A stretch of DNA of 64,000 nucleotides from Paenibacillus chondroitinus NBRC 15376. Lineage in GTDB: Bacteria > Bacillota > Bacilli > Paenibacillales > NBRC-103111. The stretch covers positions 107,490-171,489 of the forward strand of contig NZ_BILW01000014.1 of the NCBI RefSeq assembly GCF_004000765.1, written 5' to 3'. Positions 33,334 to 42,359 of this stretch are shown here, one piece after another; position 1 is the stretch's first letter, and the number at the start of each line of letters is the position of its first letter. The position numbers and the translations under genes are program-made. The notes under the pieces were generated by a model. It was not told where the DNA came from, searched no databases, and was given only the letters and a program-made list of their open reading frames with translations.

Positions 33334-33651
33334 GTGTGGCTGGTATGGTTGGAGAAATGCTATCAGAACTATGGGCGTGGCATGACGGGACGCAATCCGA
33401 TCCAATGAAGGCGATTGCCTTCGGAAGAGGACTACAAGCGGTAAATATCCTCCGAAATAGAGTGGAGGATCTTAAACGTGGTGTTGATTTCTTTCCAGAC
33501 GGTTAGGGATTTAAGGAGATGCAACAGTACACACGTCGCAATTTACAACTCGCCGACTCATATATCGCAGACCTGAAAGAAGGTCCAGCGTTGAAAGTTT
33601 GCAAGATACCATTAGCTCTAGCTCATGCTACGGTAAACCAATTACATGAAA
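33334..33651 (+). pseudogene. squalene/phytoene synthase remnant with internal stop
   Basis: The frame reads MLSELWAWHDGTQSD, GLQAVNILRNRVEDLKRG, VDFFPDG, then TAG (33505-33507) where the family has Trp, and resumes as GFKEMQQYTRRNLQLAD and KIPLALAHATVNQL. This is the C-terminal half of a bacterial squalene/phytoene synthase (HpnC/HpnD/CrtB type). The first half is absent and no start is present. It signals loss of a hopanoid or carotenoid gene. Confidence 0.85.
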
Positions 33652-33693
33652 AATGGAGTGCAAACTGGCAACAGTTTTGGCACTCCATTTTTG
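33649..33693 (+). terminator. terminator after the synthase remnant
   Basis: AAAATGGAGTGC pairs with GCACTCCATTTT, a perfect 12-bp stem with an inner AAACT/AGTTT stem, followed by TTGTTG. Confidence 0.85.
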
Positions 33694-33846
33694 TTGTTAA
33701 ATCAAACCTTTTGCCGAAATTCACACTGGAATTGACCGTTATTTGGCAAAGGAATTTACTTTGCAATAAATTTATTGCAAGCTAAGAATGGTTGTCAATT
33801 TCCATGCCAAATATGCAGTCAATTTATTCAGCTATCGTTCCTACGT

Positions 33847-34359
33847 TCATTCAATAGACTTATGCGTTTCCGCAAATATCCGAGAAAGATATTGCCCTTC
33901 ATCTCTCATATGAGATAGGAGCAAGTCGTCCTTAAACAATAATTTATTTATTGCCTTTTTAACAACAGTATCAAAAAAATCGAACTTACCTCCAATTTTA
34001 ATAAGAGCTGTCATTACTGTTCCGTTCGATTGTTCTTCAAACTCAAAATCACATGTTCCCTTCAACAAAGAATAGGGAAAACCAAGCTCAAAGCGAAGTA
34101 GACGATTTTCTGAGAGCAATGTAAGCTTATAAGTGGATTTTAATAAAAAAGAACCAAGATACTCCTCAGAGTAGCAAGTCTGACCTACTTGCCCTTGTAT
34201 TCCACTAACCAGTCGAAATGCCTTGTGATCTTTATGCCAAGCCATATATTGCTTTTCATCCATTTGTAAAAACCAATTAATAATCTCAAAAGCAGAAGAT
34301 TGTATAAAAACAGTGTCTTTGTAAGTGATCACTCGTTGCCCCTTTTTATATATAGACAT
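33847..34359 (-). CDS. SRPBCC (START-like) family protein
   Basis: 170 residues matching the polyketide-cyclase/START-like fold: an N-terminal strand with IQSSAFEIINWFLQMD, central strands (GSFLLKSTYKLTLLSENRLLRFEL) and a long C-terminal helix (FDTVVKKAINKLLFKDDLLLSHMRDEGQYLSRI). Proteins of this fold bind hydrophobic ligands; the ligand here is unknown. No signal peptide. Ribosome site upstream of the ATG is weak. It is monocistronic. Confidence 0.65.
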   Translation of the reverse strand: MSIYKKGQRVITYKDTVFIQSSAFEIINWFLQMDEKQYMAWHKDHKAFRLVSGIQGQVGQTCYSEEYLGSFLLKSTYKLTLLSENRLLRFELGFPYSLLKGTCDFEFEEQSNGTVMTALIKIGGKFDFFDTVVKKAINKLLFKDDLLLSHMRDEGQYLSRIFAETHKSIE

Positions 34360-34679
34360 TTATCCAATATACTTCCAGTATTCGATGGAGTTATCGAATT
34401 ATCCTGCTCGTTAGTTCAATATCTTAGCAGAAACACGGCGACAAATTCGGTCGCCAGTTTTGTTGAATTCATGAAGTGGACGCTGTCAATTGGTGTGTCA
34501 TTTAACTTGCCATTTCGAGTTTTGCACCTCAAAACGGAACCCGTTAAGCTGCGAGTATCGGCTTTTTTTCTGTTTTATTGAGCTATTGGACAGGAATAAA
34601 TGCTTATTGCTTCAAAAGAAGAATTTTCTTGTGAAACATTTTTTTCCATAATACGTCTGTAAAGTGAGGGGGGAATGTT
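34360..34679. other. 320-base intergenic stretch without a recognised feature
   Basis: No supported gene, dyad or known leader was seen. CAAAACGGAACCCGTT at about 34530 followed by TTTTTTTCTG is the only suggestion of a hairpin. The overlapping plus-strand frame 34300-34581 has no ribosome site and looks like chance. Confidence 0.4.
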
Positions 34680-35180
34680 ATGGGGCATTATAGATTTGTA
34701 GTACTATTCTTGATTTTGTTAATTTTTCTTGTAAGTTGTAATCAACAAGCTAACACTATGCTAGTAAAAATGCCTGACGATTTTAATTTTTCAGTGCGTT
34801 ACGGCATTACAAGTAAAAATGAAATAAACACTTTCGAATCAACCGTTACCAAGGACCTTGTATCTAACGGAATTATTACAACAAGTATCAAGCTTTCCGA
34901 AAATGAAATGACAAAAATTTATAAACAAATGCGAGAAGTAAATATTTCACAGGACTTAAAACTGGTGTCAAAATCGAATTGTCGGAGAACTCCTTATTCC
35001 GAAGACCAATGGAAAATTCAAATGAATGGAAAAATAACATCATTCATATGGTCGGAGGAAAATTGTGTGATAACGCATGATGCCAAAAAGCTAGAAGATT
35101 TACGTAAGTTTGTGTTCAACATAGTAAAGAACAAAACAGAGTATAAAAAATTACCTGAAGCGGTAGGAGGCTACGATTAA
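34680..35180 (+). CDS. lipoprotein of unknown function
   Basis: 166 residues with a clear lipoprotein signal (helix then FLVSC, Cys near 20). No family is recognised. The mature part has three further Cys-containing places (SKSNCRRTPYSEDQW, WSEENCV), so a disulfide is possible outside the cell. ATG 34680 has GAGGGGGG seven bases upstream. It is monocistronic, with a strong terminator. No operator dyad is present. Confidence 0.65.
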   Translation: MGHYRFVVLFLILLIFLVSCNQQANTMLVKMPDDFNFSVRYGITSKNEINTFESTVTKDLVSNGIITTSIKLSENEMTKIYKQMREVNISQDLKLVSKSNCRRTPYSEDQWKIQMNGKITSFIWSEENCVITHDAKKLEDLRKFVFNIVKNKTEYKKLPEAVGGYD

Positions 35181-35243
35181 ACCCCGCTTATATTTGATTC
35201 AGAAGTTGTTAAGCTCTAACGGGGATGAGAGTGAATAACCTTC

Positions 35244-35283
35244 GAGCAGGATGCCGGCGGTGGCATCCTGCTCGTCTTTTTTG
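35244..35283 (+). terminator. strong terminator after lipoprotein gene
   Basis: GAGCAGGATGCC (35244-35255) pairs perfectly with GGCATCCTGCTC (35262-35273), then a T run. Confidence 0.9.
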
Positions 35284-35346
35284 TTCTCTTTGACAGAAGA
35301 CTTTGGTATATTTTAAGAGGTCAGGGCGCATTTTATGATATTTGAA

Positions 35347-36612
35347 TTACATATGTACAACTGTTTTTGCTATTTTATCTAGGACAGAACTATTATGCCC
35401 GAATTTACACATAGCATCACAATCACACCGAAGATCAGAAAACAACATATACGAAAGAGAAATACTACCTGTTTGGCAAAAAGAAGGACGAAGCAGTTGA
35501 GCCTTTATCTCCTTTTCTCTCTTATCAGGAGCAACAAGATAAAAACGATTTGAGTTTGCCTGTAACGATAGAGATAAATCCTGTAGTCGCAATATACCTG
35601 AATAGATTGAGGTGCTTTTCTCAACTTCGAATGCACTTACAATTTCTTGATTATGATCCAGCCAAATGACGTCAATTAAAGCCACTGTGTCTAATACAGG
35701 TTTTGGGATATCTTTGAGTACTAGAGAAGGTAGAGAAAATTCCCCTAATTTTTTGTTGTTCCACTCTCGTTTATGGTCGTTCTGAGCAATCCAAACTTTA
35801 TATCCCAGGCTGGTCCCGAGCCGCGCTAGATGATATTGCATCTCACTGTGTTCATTTGCGGCTTCTAAATCTTCGATAACTTCCTTATGCCGTTTTTTTC
35901 TTGATTTATCACTTTTACTGCGTAAATCTAACTTCATAACGTGTTCAGCATTTTCAGGAATAATAATTCGTCCAGAACCAACTTCGAAGAGTAATCCAGC
36001 GATTGCACCAAAATCTTTTGAGAAAAAGGAGCGGTGCTTTTCGTTGAACTCAAGAATACTCTCTCTCATTTCTAAATATTGCGTCCACGAACCGAGCTTT
36101 ATTTTTCTATTAAATAAGAAATTAAATCCATTAACAATCGCTGTATTAAAAGGAGGAAATAACGTTGGATGAAGGAAATACAAGATATTTGCGACTGCAG
36201 GGCCGAGGCCTTTAATTTGTACTTTATCTAATTTAGCGATTTCCTCAATAATTTGCTTTTCAGTACTAGCTTGTGTGCAGGATTTTAAGAAGCGGCCAAA
36301 AGCCAACTGATTAGTCTCATTTTCATAGATATCTGGAATTCGTAGCTTAGGTTTCCAAAAGAAAGCATGGGAAGCTCCTTCAAACACTTGCTTTTGTTCG
36401 GAGATAGCAGTTATTACAATTTCAAGAGGGGAACCTTTAAAATCGTTACCAAAAGACCGACATTCGATGCTACGGATCACATCATTTATCCCGCTTTTTA
36501 TTGTTCTAAAAGCTTTTAATCGATCTTCATTATTCAAAAACCATGTTTGATATACGGATTCTTGATCATTTTTGTACTCATGAATGATATTTTCAATTAA
36601 CGAATTAGTCAT
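35347..36612 (-). CDS. HhH-like plus PD-(D/E)XK nuclease-like protein
   Basis: 421 residues, no signal peptide. The N-terminal half contains a helix-hairpin-helix-like DNA-binding segment (KGLGPAVANILYFLHP near 136), as in DNA glycosylase folds. The C-terminal third has ALIDVIWLDHNQ (near 318) and AFEVEKSTSIYSGILRL (near 332), where Asp and ExxK-like Glu-Val-Glu-Lys fit a PD-(D/E)XK nuclease core. No methyltransferase or other defence gene is adjacent, so it is an orphan; restriction-like, repair or decayed phage-defence roles are possible. The catalytic assignment is inference. Confidence 0.55.
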   Translation of the reverse strand: MTNSLIENIIHEYKNDQESVYQTWFLNNEDRLKAFRTIKSGINDVIRSIECRSFGNDFKGSPLEIVITAISEQKQVFEGASHAFFWKPKLRIPDIYENETNQLAFGRFLKSCTQASTEKQIIEEIAKLDKVQIKGLGPAVANILYFLHPTLFPPFNTAIVNGFNFLFNRKIKLGSWTQYLEMRESILEFNEKHRSFFSKDFGAIAGLLFEVGSGRIIIPENAEHVMKLDLRSKSDKSRKKRHKEVIEDLEAANEHSEMQYHLARLGTSLGYKVWIAQNDHKREWNNKKLGEFSLPSLVLKDIPKPVLDTVALIDVIWLDHNQEIVSAFEVEKSTSIYSGILRLQDLSLSLQANSNRFYLVAPDKREKEIKAQLLRPSFCQTGSISLSYMLFSDLRCDCDAMCKFGHNSSVLDKIAKTVVHM

Positions 36613-36739
36613 ATAGTCCCCTTAATAAAGAGATTTGATTATAGTCATGAATTCATTATAACCAAGGTCATACAGGTTGGAAATATGTAGGGATTATTGG
36701 TAACAAGGATGAGTATTTAGTAATTGAAATTTGACCTCA

Positions 36740-36777
36740 AAAGAAAAAGAATTCATGCCTCGAAAGGCGATGAATTC
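36740..36777 (-). terminator. terminator of the multicopper oxidase gene
   Basis: GAATTCATGCC pairs with GGCGATGAATTC (one bulge) just beyond the minus-strand stop; on that strand TTTTTCTTTT follows. Confidence 0.75.
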
Positions 36778-36792
36778 TCGTAGATGATTCTG

Positions 36793-38433
36793 TTATTCAG
36801 GTTTATTACCGGCTTTTGGGTCCGGTTTATAGTTGCTTTTATAATCTGAGTATTGCAAATCCGTTACCATTCCCATCGAAGCGTGGTGCAGATCATGGCA
36901 ATGGAACATCCAATCACCAGGATTGTCAGCTTTAAACGCAACTACATAGGTTTCACCAGGTTTAACATTCAGCGTATCTTTAATAATCGGAGATCCTTGG
37001 ATAGGTTGACCGTTCTTACTTAGAACCTGAAAGAAGTGACCGTGAAGGTGCATCGGGTGATCTTCAGTTTTGGATTGGTTAACGAAAGTGACTTTAACGG
37101 TGTCGTCTTTCTTTACTGTTATAGGCGGAATGTTAGGATATGTCTGTCCGTTAATTGTATAGACAGTATTACCATCTTTTTGTTCTGTATTTAGAACCAT
37201 TGTCTTTTCAATATCGAATTTTTGGTCTAATGTAAAGGCAGATTTCGTAGGTGTACCGTAGTTTGCTAAATTGAAAATTGGTAATGTAGCGGAATCATCA
37301 GACTTATCAGTCATGGAGTTCTCGCCTTCATACTGAATGACTGTTTTCATACCATTAATTCGAGGCTCGTTACCATGCTCTTCTAAATACCATTGGCCAG
37401 GATTATTGGCCTCAAATTCAATGTCATAACGCTCTCCTGGAGCAATTGAAATTAATGTGTCTTTTAACGTTTGAGGGTTATTAATTGGCTGGCCATCCGT
37501 TGCTGTTACTTTAAATTCTTGACCATGTAAATGCATTTTATGCGAAATAAAGCCAGCATTGATCAAGCGAATTCTAACTTTATCGCCTTTTTTAACAGGC
37601 ATTTTATCGGTAGCTTGACCTGTTTTACCATTAATCGTGTATAGGTCGTACATGCTCATGTCGTCACCCATTGCCATGTTCATAGATGATTGTTCTTTCG
37701 GTTTAGCTGTGCCCTTTGTATCCGTGGATTTATTGTCATTGGATGATTTTGAATCCATGTTCATCTTGCTATGATCCATGTTAGACATGTCCATGTTCCC
37801 ATTTTTAGTATTGCCCATATCCATGGATCCCATATTACCTGAGCTCATCCATTCATCTAAAACGAGAGTATAGTCTTTATCAACTTTATCGTTTTTAGGT
37901 TCAACTATAAATGAGCCATAAAGTCCTCGGTCAACCTGATTTACACTATCTTGATGAGAATGGTACCAATAGGTGCCAGGAACATCAGCTTTGAACTCAT
38001 AGGTAAATGATTTTCCAGGTTGAACTGCATCTTGGGTCATTCCTGGAATGCCATCCATCGCGTTTGGAACGGGCACACCGTGCCAATGAATGGAGACAGG
38101 TACGGATAATTCGTTTTTAAGATTTACTTTAACGGTTTCGCCTTGCTTCACTCGAATTTGTGGTCCTGGCACCGAGTTATTGTAAGTCCACACGGGAAGG
38201 ATCTTTCCAGGTTCAACTTCTAGATTACTTGCCTTCGCAGTCAAATTGATTTCTTTACCGGTGAGAGTTTCAATTTTTGCAGATGTCATGGTTTTCGTAG
38301 TGTTGGTATTTTCACTCATATTCATCTTGGAGTGGTCCATACCTTTCATGCTTGAGGTTGAATTCTGACAACCGGCAAGGACTAAGGTAAAAAAGGCAGC
38401 CCCGATTAGTAACTTCGTTTTTCTTGTAAGCAT
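36793..38433 (-). CDS. multicopper oxidase lipoprotein
   Basis: 546 residues with a lipoprotein signal (LVLAGC, Cys near 22). Two Met-rich segments (MKGMDHSKMNMS near 29; MDMSNMDHSKMNMDS near 212) flank cupredoxin domains. All copper sites are visible: HWHGVP (near 116), YWYHSHQDS (near 158), HPMHLHGHFF (near 463) and HCHDLHHASMGM (near 516), giving types 1, 2 and 3 centres. It is the CopA/CueO-like class that oxidises Cu(I), often with metal export genes. Length is typical. ATG 38433 follows GGAGG. Divergent from the third blaI; the dyad at 38670 lies about 240 bases upstream. Confidence 0.94.
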   Translation of the reverse strand: MLTRKTKLLIGAAFFTLVLAGCQNSTSSMKGMDHSKMNMSENTNTTKTMTSAKIETLTGKEINLTAKASNLEVEPGKILPVWTYNNSVPGPQIRVKQGETVKVNLKNELSVPVSIHWHGVPVPNAMDGIPGMTQDAVQPGKSFTYEFKADVPGTYWYHSHQDSVNQVDRGLYGSFIVEPKNDKVDKDYTLVLDEWMSSGNMGSMDMGNTKNGNMDMSNMDHSKMNMDSKSSNDNKSTDTKGTAKPKEQSSMNMAMGDDMSMYDLYTINGKTGQATDKMPVKKGDKVRIRLINAGFISHKMHLHGQEFKVTATDGQPINNPQTLKDTLISIAPGERYDIEFEANNPGQWYLEEHGNEPRINGMKTVIQYEGENSMTDKSDDSATLPIFNLANYGTPTKSAFTLDQKFDIEKTMVLNTEQKDGNTVYTINGQTYPNIPPITVKKDDTVKVTFVNQSKTEDHPMHLHGHFFQVLSKNGQPIQGSPIIKDTLNVKPGETYVVAFKADNPGDWMFHCHDLHHASMGMVTDLQYSDYKSNYKPDPKAGNKPE

Positions 38434-38669
38434 GGATTAATTCCCTCCTAATTTCTACGTGCTTTTAACATGTATTAATCATACTTTAGACTTGTGAAGA
38501 TCTCATGAAGATAAATTAAGTGAACATGAATAATTTTCCTAACGATATCATTTTTGGTATCCATAAAATATCGTTTACGGAGAGCTATATCGGATGATAA
38601 GATGAACATGAGCAAACTTTATTAATCGATTTTATGGAGTCAGCAGGTTGACAATTCAGTATATATTAT

Positions 38670-38684
38670 ACTACAAATCGTAGT
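38670..38684. promoter_or_regulatory. BlaI/CopY-like operator dyad
   Basis: ACTACAAATCGTAGT ends 17 bases before the third blaI gene, behind TTGACA at 38648. Position mirrors the dyad before paralog 1. Confidence 0.75.
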
Positions 38685-38701
38685 GCAAAGGTGTTGGAGA
38701 A

Positions 38702-39127
38702 ATGAAAATTAAAAAATTTAACGTATCAGAAGAAGGATTAAACCGTTTTTTCGGGCCATTAGAAGCAAGAATCATGGAAATTATATGGTCATCAAAAGAA
38801 ATAAGTATTAAGGACGTTCACTCAGTGATCAATCAAGATACACCTATTTCTTTCAATGCTATAATGACTGTGATGAATCGTCTTCATGAAAAGGGGCACT
38901 TGAAGAAAGATGGCTCGGGGAAGGGGAGAGGCCGAATCGCTTATTTTGGTCCGATGCAAAGCAAAGAACAATTTTTGGTTGAACAAACCAAAGCAGTGAC
39001 GGATGGACTTATTCATGAGTTCGGTGATCTTGTTGTTACTCACATGATAGATGCACTAGAAGACGCTGACCCTGATTTGATTCGACGGTTAGAACAAAAA
39101 TTAAATGAGATGAAGAAAAGGGAATAG
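38702..39127 (+). CDS. BlaI/MecI/CopY-family repressor (paralog 3)
   Basis: 141 residues, very similar to paralog 1 at 2815 (both begin MKIK and share EEGLNRFFGPLEA or HEGLNRFFGPLEA and DTPISFNAIMTVMNRL-type recognition helices). The near identity in the DNA-binding part predicts the same operator, which is found just upstream of both. It is followed two bases later by an M56 protease gene, forming a blaI-blaR1-like operon. Family biology: dimeric repressor released through proteolysis. Here no beta-lactamase or penicillin-binding protein is linked. Confidence 0.9.
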   Translation: MKIKKFNVSEEGLNRFFGPLEARIMEIIWSSKEISIKDVHSVINQDTPISFNAIMTVMNRLHEKGHLKKDGSGKGRGRIAYFGPMQSKEQFLVEQTKAVTDGLIHEFGDLVVTHMIDALEDADPDLIRRLEQKLNEMKKRE

Positions 39128-39129
39128 TT

Positions 39130-39990
39130 ATGAAACCAATTATAAAATCCAAATTGGCTTTTACAGCTATTGTTGTAATGGGTATATTTATTCTCATGCA
39201 AATGGGATTATATTTGGTTCATGAAATATGGAAGGTTGATTTTCAATGGAACTTGTTTCAGTATTGCTTAACCGCAATCAAGGAAACAACATGGAGTCAC
39301 TCAGGAGTTAAAATTCTCTTTAATCTTTTAATCATATATACCGCTTATAATATTCTTTTCAAGCTTGTTAAACAGAGTTATCAGATGTATAAGTGGATCC
39401 GAATATTCGATAATAAAAAACATAAAAAATTAACTAAACATTTGAATGATAAATATCGTAATTGGAATACTGAAATCCTTGTGGTGAAAGATAATGCTTT
39501 TATAGCTCTGGCTATTGGCTTAATAAACCCGCGGATAGTCATTTCAACTAAAGTTCTGGAAATTTTTGAAGAAGAAGAAGAAGTAAAGGCCATACTTTTG
39601 CATGAGAGATTTCATTGTATGAACTTCGATCCACTTAAAGTATTCATTACCTCTTTGATATCAGCGGGCATGCATTACGTTCCAGTAATAAAAAGCTTAG
39701 TTAATTATTATAAAACCTGGATAGAACTTATGGCTGATGATTATGCTGTTAATGAAATGAGGTCTAGTTATACATTAGGTAAAGTTCTTCTGAGGCTTAC
39801 GCAAATTTCACAAATTCAACGCCTTCAATTCGGTGTTAGCTTTAGTGATGTTGCGATCAATTATCGGATTATGCAAGTTATAGAACCTGAAAAAAAGATA
39901 AGAGTTCCTGTCATATATTTAAAATCTGTGATGCTTTCTTTTCTGTTACTAATGATTATGTTGGGTACGGTTCTCGGTGGGTGTTCATAG
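39130..39990 (+). CDS. BlaR1/MecR1-type M56 metalloprotease, no ligand domain
   Basis: 286 residues with about four hydrophobic segments (near 10-30, 58-80, 178-195, 264-284). HERFH at 158-162 is the HExxH motif and WIELMADDYAV supplies the third zinc ligand. As with the paralog at 7646 it lacks the extracellular penicillin-binding domain. Length and helix positions match that paralog, so the pair is a duplicated sensor. It follows blaI paralog 3 by two bases. It likely triggers repressor release when an envelope signal, perhaps copper or thiol stress, is sensed. The signal is inference. Confidence 0.86.
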   Translation: MKPIIKSKLAFTAIVVMGIFILMQMGLYLVHEIWKVDFQWNLFQYCLTAIKETTWSHSGVKILFNLLIIYTAYNILFKLVKQSYQMYKWIRIFDNKKHKKLTKHLNDKYRNWNTEILVVKDNAFIALAIGLINPRIVISTKVLEIFEEEEEVKAILLHERFHCMNFDPLKVFITSLISAGMHYVPVIKSLVNYYKTWIELMADDYAVNEMRSSYTLGKVLLRLTQISQIQRLQFGVSFSDVAINYRIMQVIEPEKKIRVPVIYLKSVMLSFLLLMIMLGTVLGGCS

Positions 39991-40004
39991 CCCACTTTTT
40001 CATT

Positions 40005-40040
40005 AAAGTAAAAAACTACGATCTGTAGTTATTTTACTTT
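40005..40040. promoter_or_regulatory. operator dyad embedded in a terminator-like hairpin
   Basis: ACTACGATCTGTAGT (40015-40029) has exact outer arms and lies inside a longer stem (AAAGTAAAAAACTAC with GTAGTTATTTTACTTT), 20 bases after the M56 gene. It may be the operon terminator, an operator, or both. Confidence 0.5.
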
Positions 40041-40325
40041 ATATAAAGACATCCTGCGCAGGTTTGTTATCTTTTATCCATTTTCATTTAACACATCCTA
40101 GAACGAGAGGAATGATTAAGATGATAAATCAAGGGTACACGAGCCTAATACTTGAGGTGCTGTTGCTTACAAAGTCAGATTTGAAAATGTGTTCAAAGAA
40201 GCAGGGGGAGTTTTTTCGAAATAAACATGAGGCACTGATTTTTGTCGAAAGTAATGGTTTGAAGCATTGTGTATAGCGGTTTGTCTCGATCCAGTCGCAG
40301 CTCGGGAGAGATTACTTAATAAAGT

Positions 40326-40357
40326 AGGAAAAAGCAGCTAATAACTCTAGCTGCTAT
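40326..40357 (-). terminator. terminator of the decayed NlpC/P60 gene
   Basis: AGCAGCTA (40333-40340) pairs with TAGCTGCT (40349-40356); on the minus strand TTTTTCC follows. It lies just beyond the pseudogene. Confidence 0.65.
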
Positions 40358-40384
40358 TTGTATGTCTGGAACAGTACCGATTGT

Positions 40385-40936
40385 TAAATTATTTCTTTAA
40401 AGTACTACCACCGAAGAGAAAACGATACTCCCAGTGTCTACCTTCAATAGAATCAATTCTTACCCCGCCGGACTCCTTTGAGTAGGTTTGGAGAACTTTA
40501 CCATTACCCAAGTAAATTCCATTATGGGGTAATGGTCTGACTTTATTTATTAGCATAATTAGACTTATTGGTCCCTTTATATGACATGAAGAACATCAAC
40601 ATCTCCAGGTTTTAGCTGCCGCCAATCCGTTGTCACTCTGCCGTTAGCTTTTATATAGTCTGCTTGGCTTCTGGAATTTGAAGGCAGACAAATGCCAGTT
40701 CCTTCCAAGTAAGCTTGTCTAACAAAATCGAAGCAATCAAAGGTGCTGGTATTTGAGCGGGATGACCCGAACTAATAAGGAGTTCCAAGGTATTTCATCC
40801 CCGAATTAATTATGTTTTGTCTAGCTGAGCTAGTTAGTTGTGTTGCCTCTGCAGCAGATACCTGTCCTTGCAAGGGGACTATACTTGCAGATGCAATTGT
40901 CACGACTAGTGCTGTTAATGAAATTGCTTTTTTCAT
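40385..40936 (-). pseudogene. decayed NlpC/P60 hydrolase
   Basis: From ATG 40936 (AGGAGG upstream) the frame reads a normal signal peptide (MKKAISLTALVVTIASAS) and domain start SGMKYLGTPY, then TAG in place of the expected residue before FGSS. After it TFDCFDFVRQAY keeps the catalytic Cys region, and WRQLKPGD follows, but then further stops and frame breaks occur (about 40560-40580), ending in a recognisable C-terminal tail. The gene has kept its terminator and ribosome site, so decay is recent. Its relatives at 41174 and 42360 are intact. Confidence 0.85.
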
Positions 40937-41173
40937 TATTTTATCCTCCTCAATAAATTCTTAGTGACCTTACATAAGAAAATGGTATCACAGGGAATAG
41001 AGGGGATTGGATGGAATATTTGCCATATAAACTTGTATTGTCCAAGCAGATTAGCGGTTATCACATAAGTTATGCATTTGAACCTAAGACATTATTATAT
41101 AAAAAGAGTGCATATATTTTTCACAATTTTCTCATCCTACAAAATGATTCTAAAGAAACTAAGGAGAGAGAAT

Positions 41174-42202
41174 ATGCTGAAAATTATGCGCTATTTCACT
41201 TTGACTACACTTGTTACCGCTTTGCTATTTACACAAGCATGCGGCAACAGTAATAAATTGCAAGGAATCGATCAATCTAAGGCACCAAACAGTCCTATAC
41301 GGTCATTAGGGTTTGATAAAGATGATGCTCGAATCAGCTTGCTTCAGCAAAACGGAATAAAATATATTCCGATGCAAGAATTTATTAAAACATTAGGGTT
41401 TCAATCTTCTTGGAATACTGAAACTAAAACACTTTCGATTGGCGAAATCGATGTTGTTTACAAACTTACAATAAATTCAATACAAGCTGAAAAAGAAGAG
41501 AATCCAGTAAAATTATCTAGTCCTCCTATTGAAGTGCAAGGTAACATGTATGCTCCGGTCGCAGATGTAATGAGTATGTTCAGCGAAGATATGCATTCAA
41601 AACTTGAAGATAATACTCTAATTCTCCATGGAACTAATTTGGCATTAGGTATGGAAGGTCTAGATGACGACGATCAAGTAAATTCTCAAGGAGCGGTTAA
41701 CTTTTTTGAAGATGATCCTAACGATCCATTTAGAGAAACAGCTCCAACACTTGGATCGAATATCAGCGGCGCTAATGATGTTTTAACAGTAGCGGCGATG
41801 AAAAATATTAATATTAGCGCGCTAATTTCAGAAGCAAGAAAGTACATGGGAGTACGGTATGTATTTGGTGCTGGACCCTATCCGCAAACGAAAGTGTTTG
41901 ACTGTTCCTCTTATACGCAGTATGTATTCGGAAAGTTTGGTGTTAATTTGAATCGTACAGCTCGCGCTCAAGCTCAACAAGGTACAACAGTAAGTCGTAA
42001 TTCGTTACGTACAGGAGATTTGTTGTTTTTCTATGTGCCTGGCAGGTTTAAATCGAATAGAACAGTTGGACACGTTGGTATTTATATTGGTAATGGTCAA
42101 ATGATAAATACTTTTTCCGACAAGCAAGGGGTACACATAACAACCGTAAACAAAGGTTATTGGAGTAAGAAATTCATAATAGCAAAGAGGGTAGCCAATT
42201 AA
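41174..42202 (+). CDS. lipoprotein with NlpC/P60 endopeptidase domain
   Basis: 342 residues. A lipoprotein signal (LLFTQAC, Cys near 19) is followed by a copper-amine-oxidase-N-like stalk domain (about 40-160; TKTLSIGEIDVVYKL) and a C-terminal NlpC/P60 domain with FDCSSYTQYVFG (near 242) and VGHVGIYIGNG (near 297). The stalk type is common in Paenibacillus wall enzymes; despite the name it does not bind copper. ATG 41174 with AAGGAGAG upstream is chosen; the longer frame has no ribosome site. It should cleave stem peptides near the membrane. Confidence 0.9.
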   Translation: MLKIMRYFTLTTLVTALLFTQACGNSNKLQGIDQSKAPNSPIRSLGFDKDDARISLLQQNGIKYIPMQEFIKTLGFQSSWNTETKTLSIGEIDVVYKLTINSIQAEKEENPVKLSSPPIEVQGNMYAPVADVMSMFSEDMHSKLEDNTLILHGTNLALGMEGLDDDDQVNSQGAVNFFEDDPNDPFRETAPTLGSNISGANDVLTVAAMKNINISALISEARKYMGVRYVFGAGPYPQTKVFDCSSYTQYVFGKFGVNLNRTARAQAQQGTTVSRNSLRTGDLLFFYVPGRFKSNRTVGHVGIYIGNGQMINTFSDKQGVHITTVNKGYWSKKFIIAKRVAN

Positions 42203-42269
42203 GATAAAGTAGGAGGGCCTAAAAACAAAAACGGAAAGGCGAGATTGCAAACTCTGGTTGACCCAATTA

Positions 42270-42320
42270 AACAAATGGCTTCTCTTAATCATCGAAATGA
42301 TTTATGGGGAGCCATTTGTT
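42270..42320. terminator. hairpin between convergent NlpC/P60 genes
   Basis: AACAAATGGCT (42270-42280) pairs with AGCCATTTGTT (42310-42320), with an inner AATCAT/ATGATT stem. It lies between two convergent NlpC/P60 genes. Confidence 0.65.
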
Positions 42321-42359
42321 AATATGAATGAATACTACTAGTAGTGCAACGATGAATGG

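Noticed and set aside
34300..34581. Plus-strand ORF opposite the SRPBCC gene
   Set aside because: Overlaps the start of a better-supported gene, has no ribosome site and no protein-like pattern.
40112..40276. Small ORF after the M56 operon
   Set aside because: A possible GAGAGGA ribosome site exists, but the product has no recognisable pattern and no conserved context.
42334..42345. Palindrome ACTACTAGTAGT as another operator
   Set aside because: The half sites are two bases apart instead of five, and it lies between convergent 3' ends, with no promoter to control.
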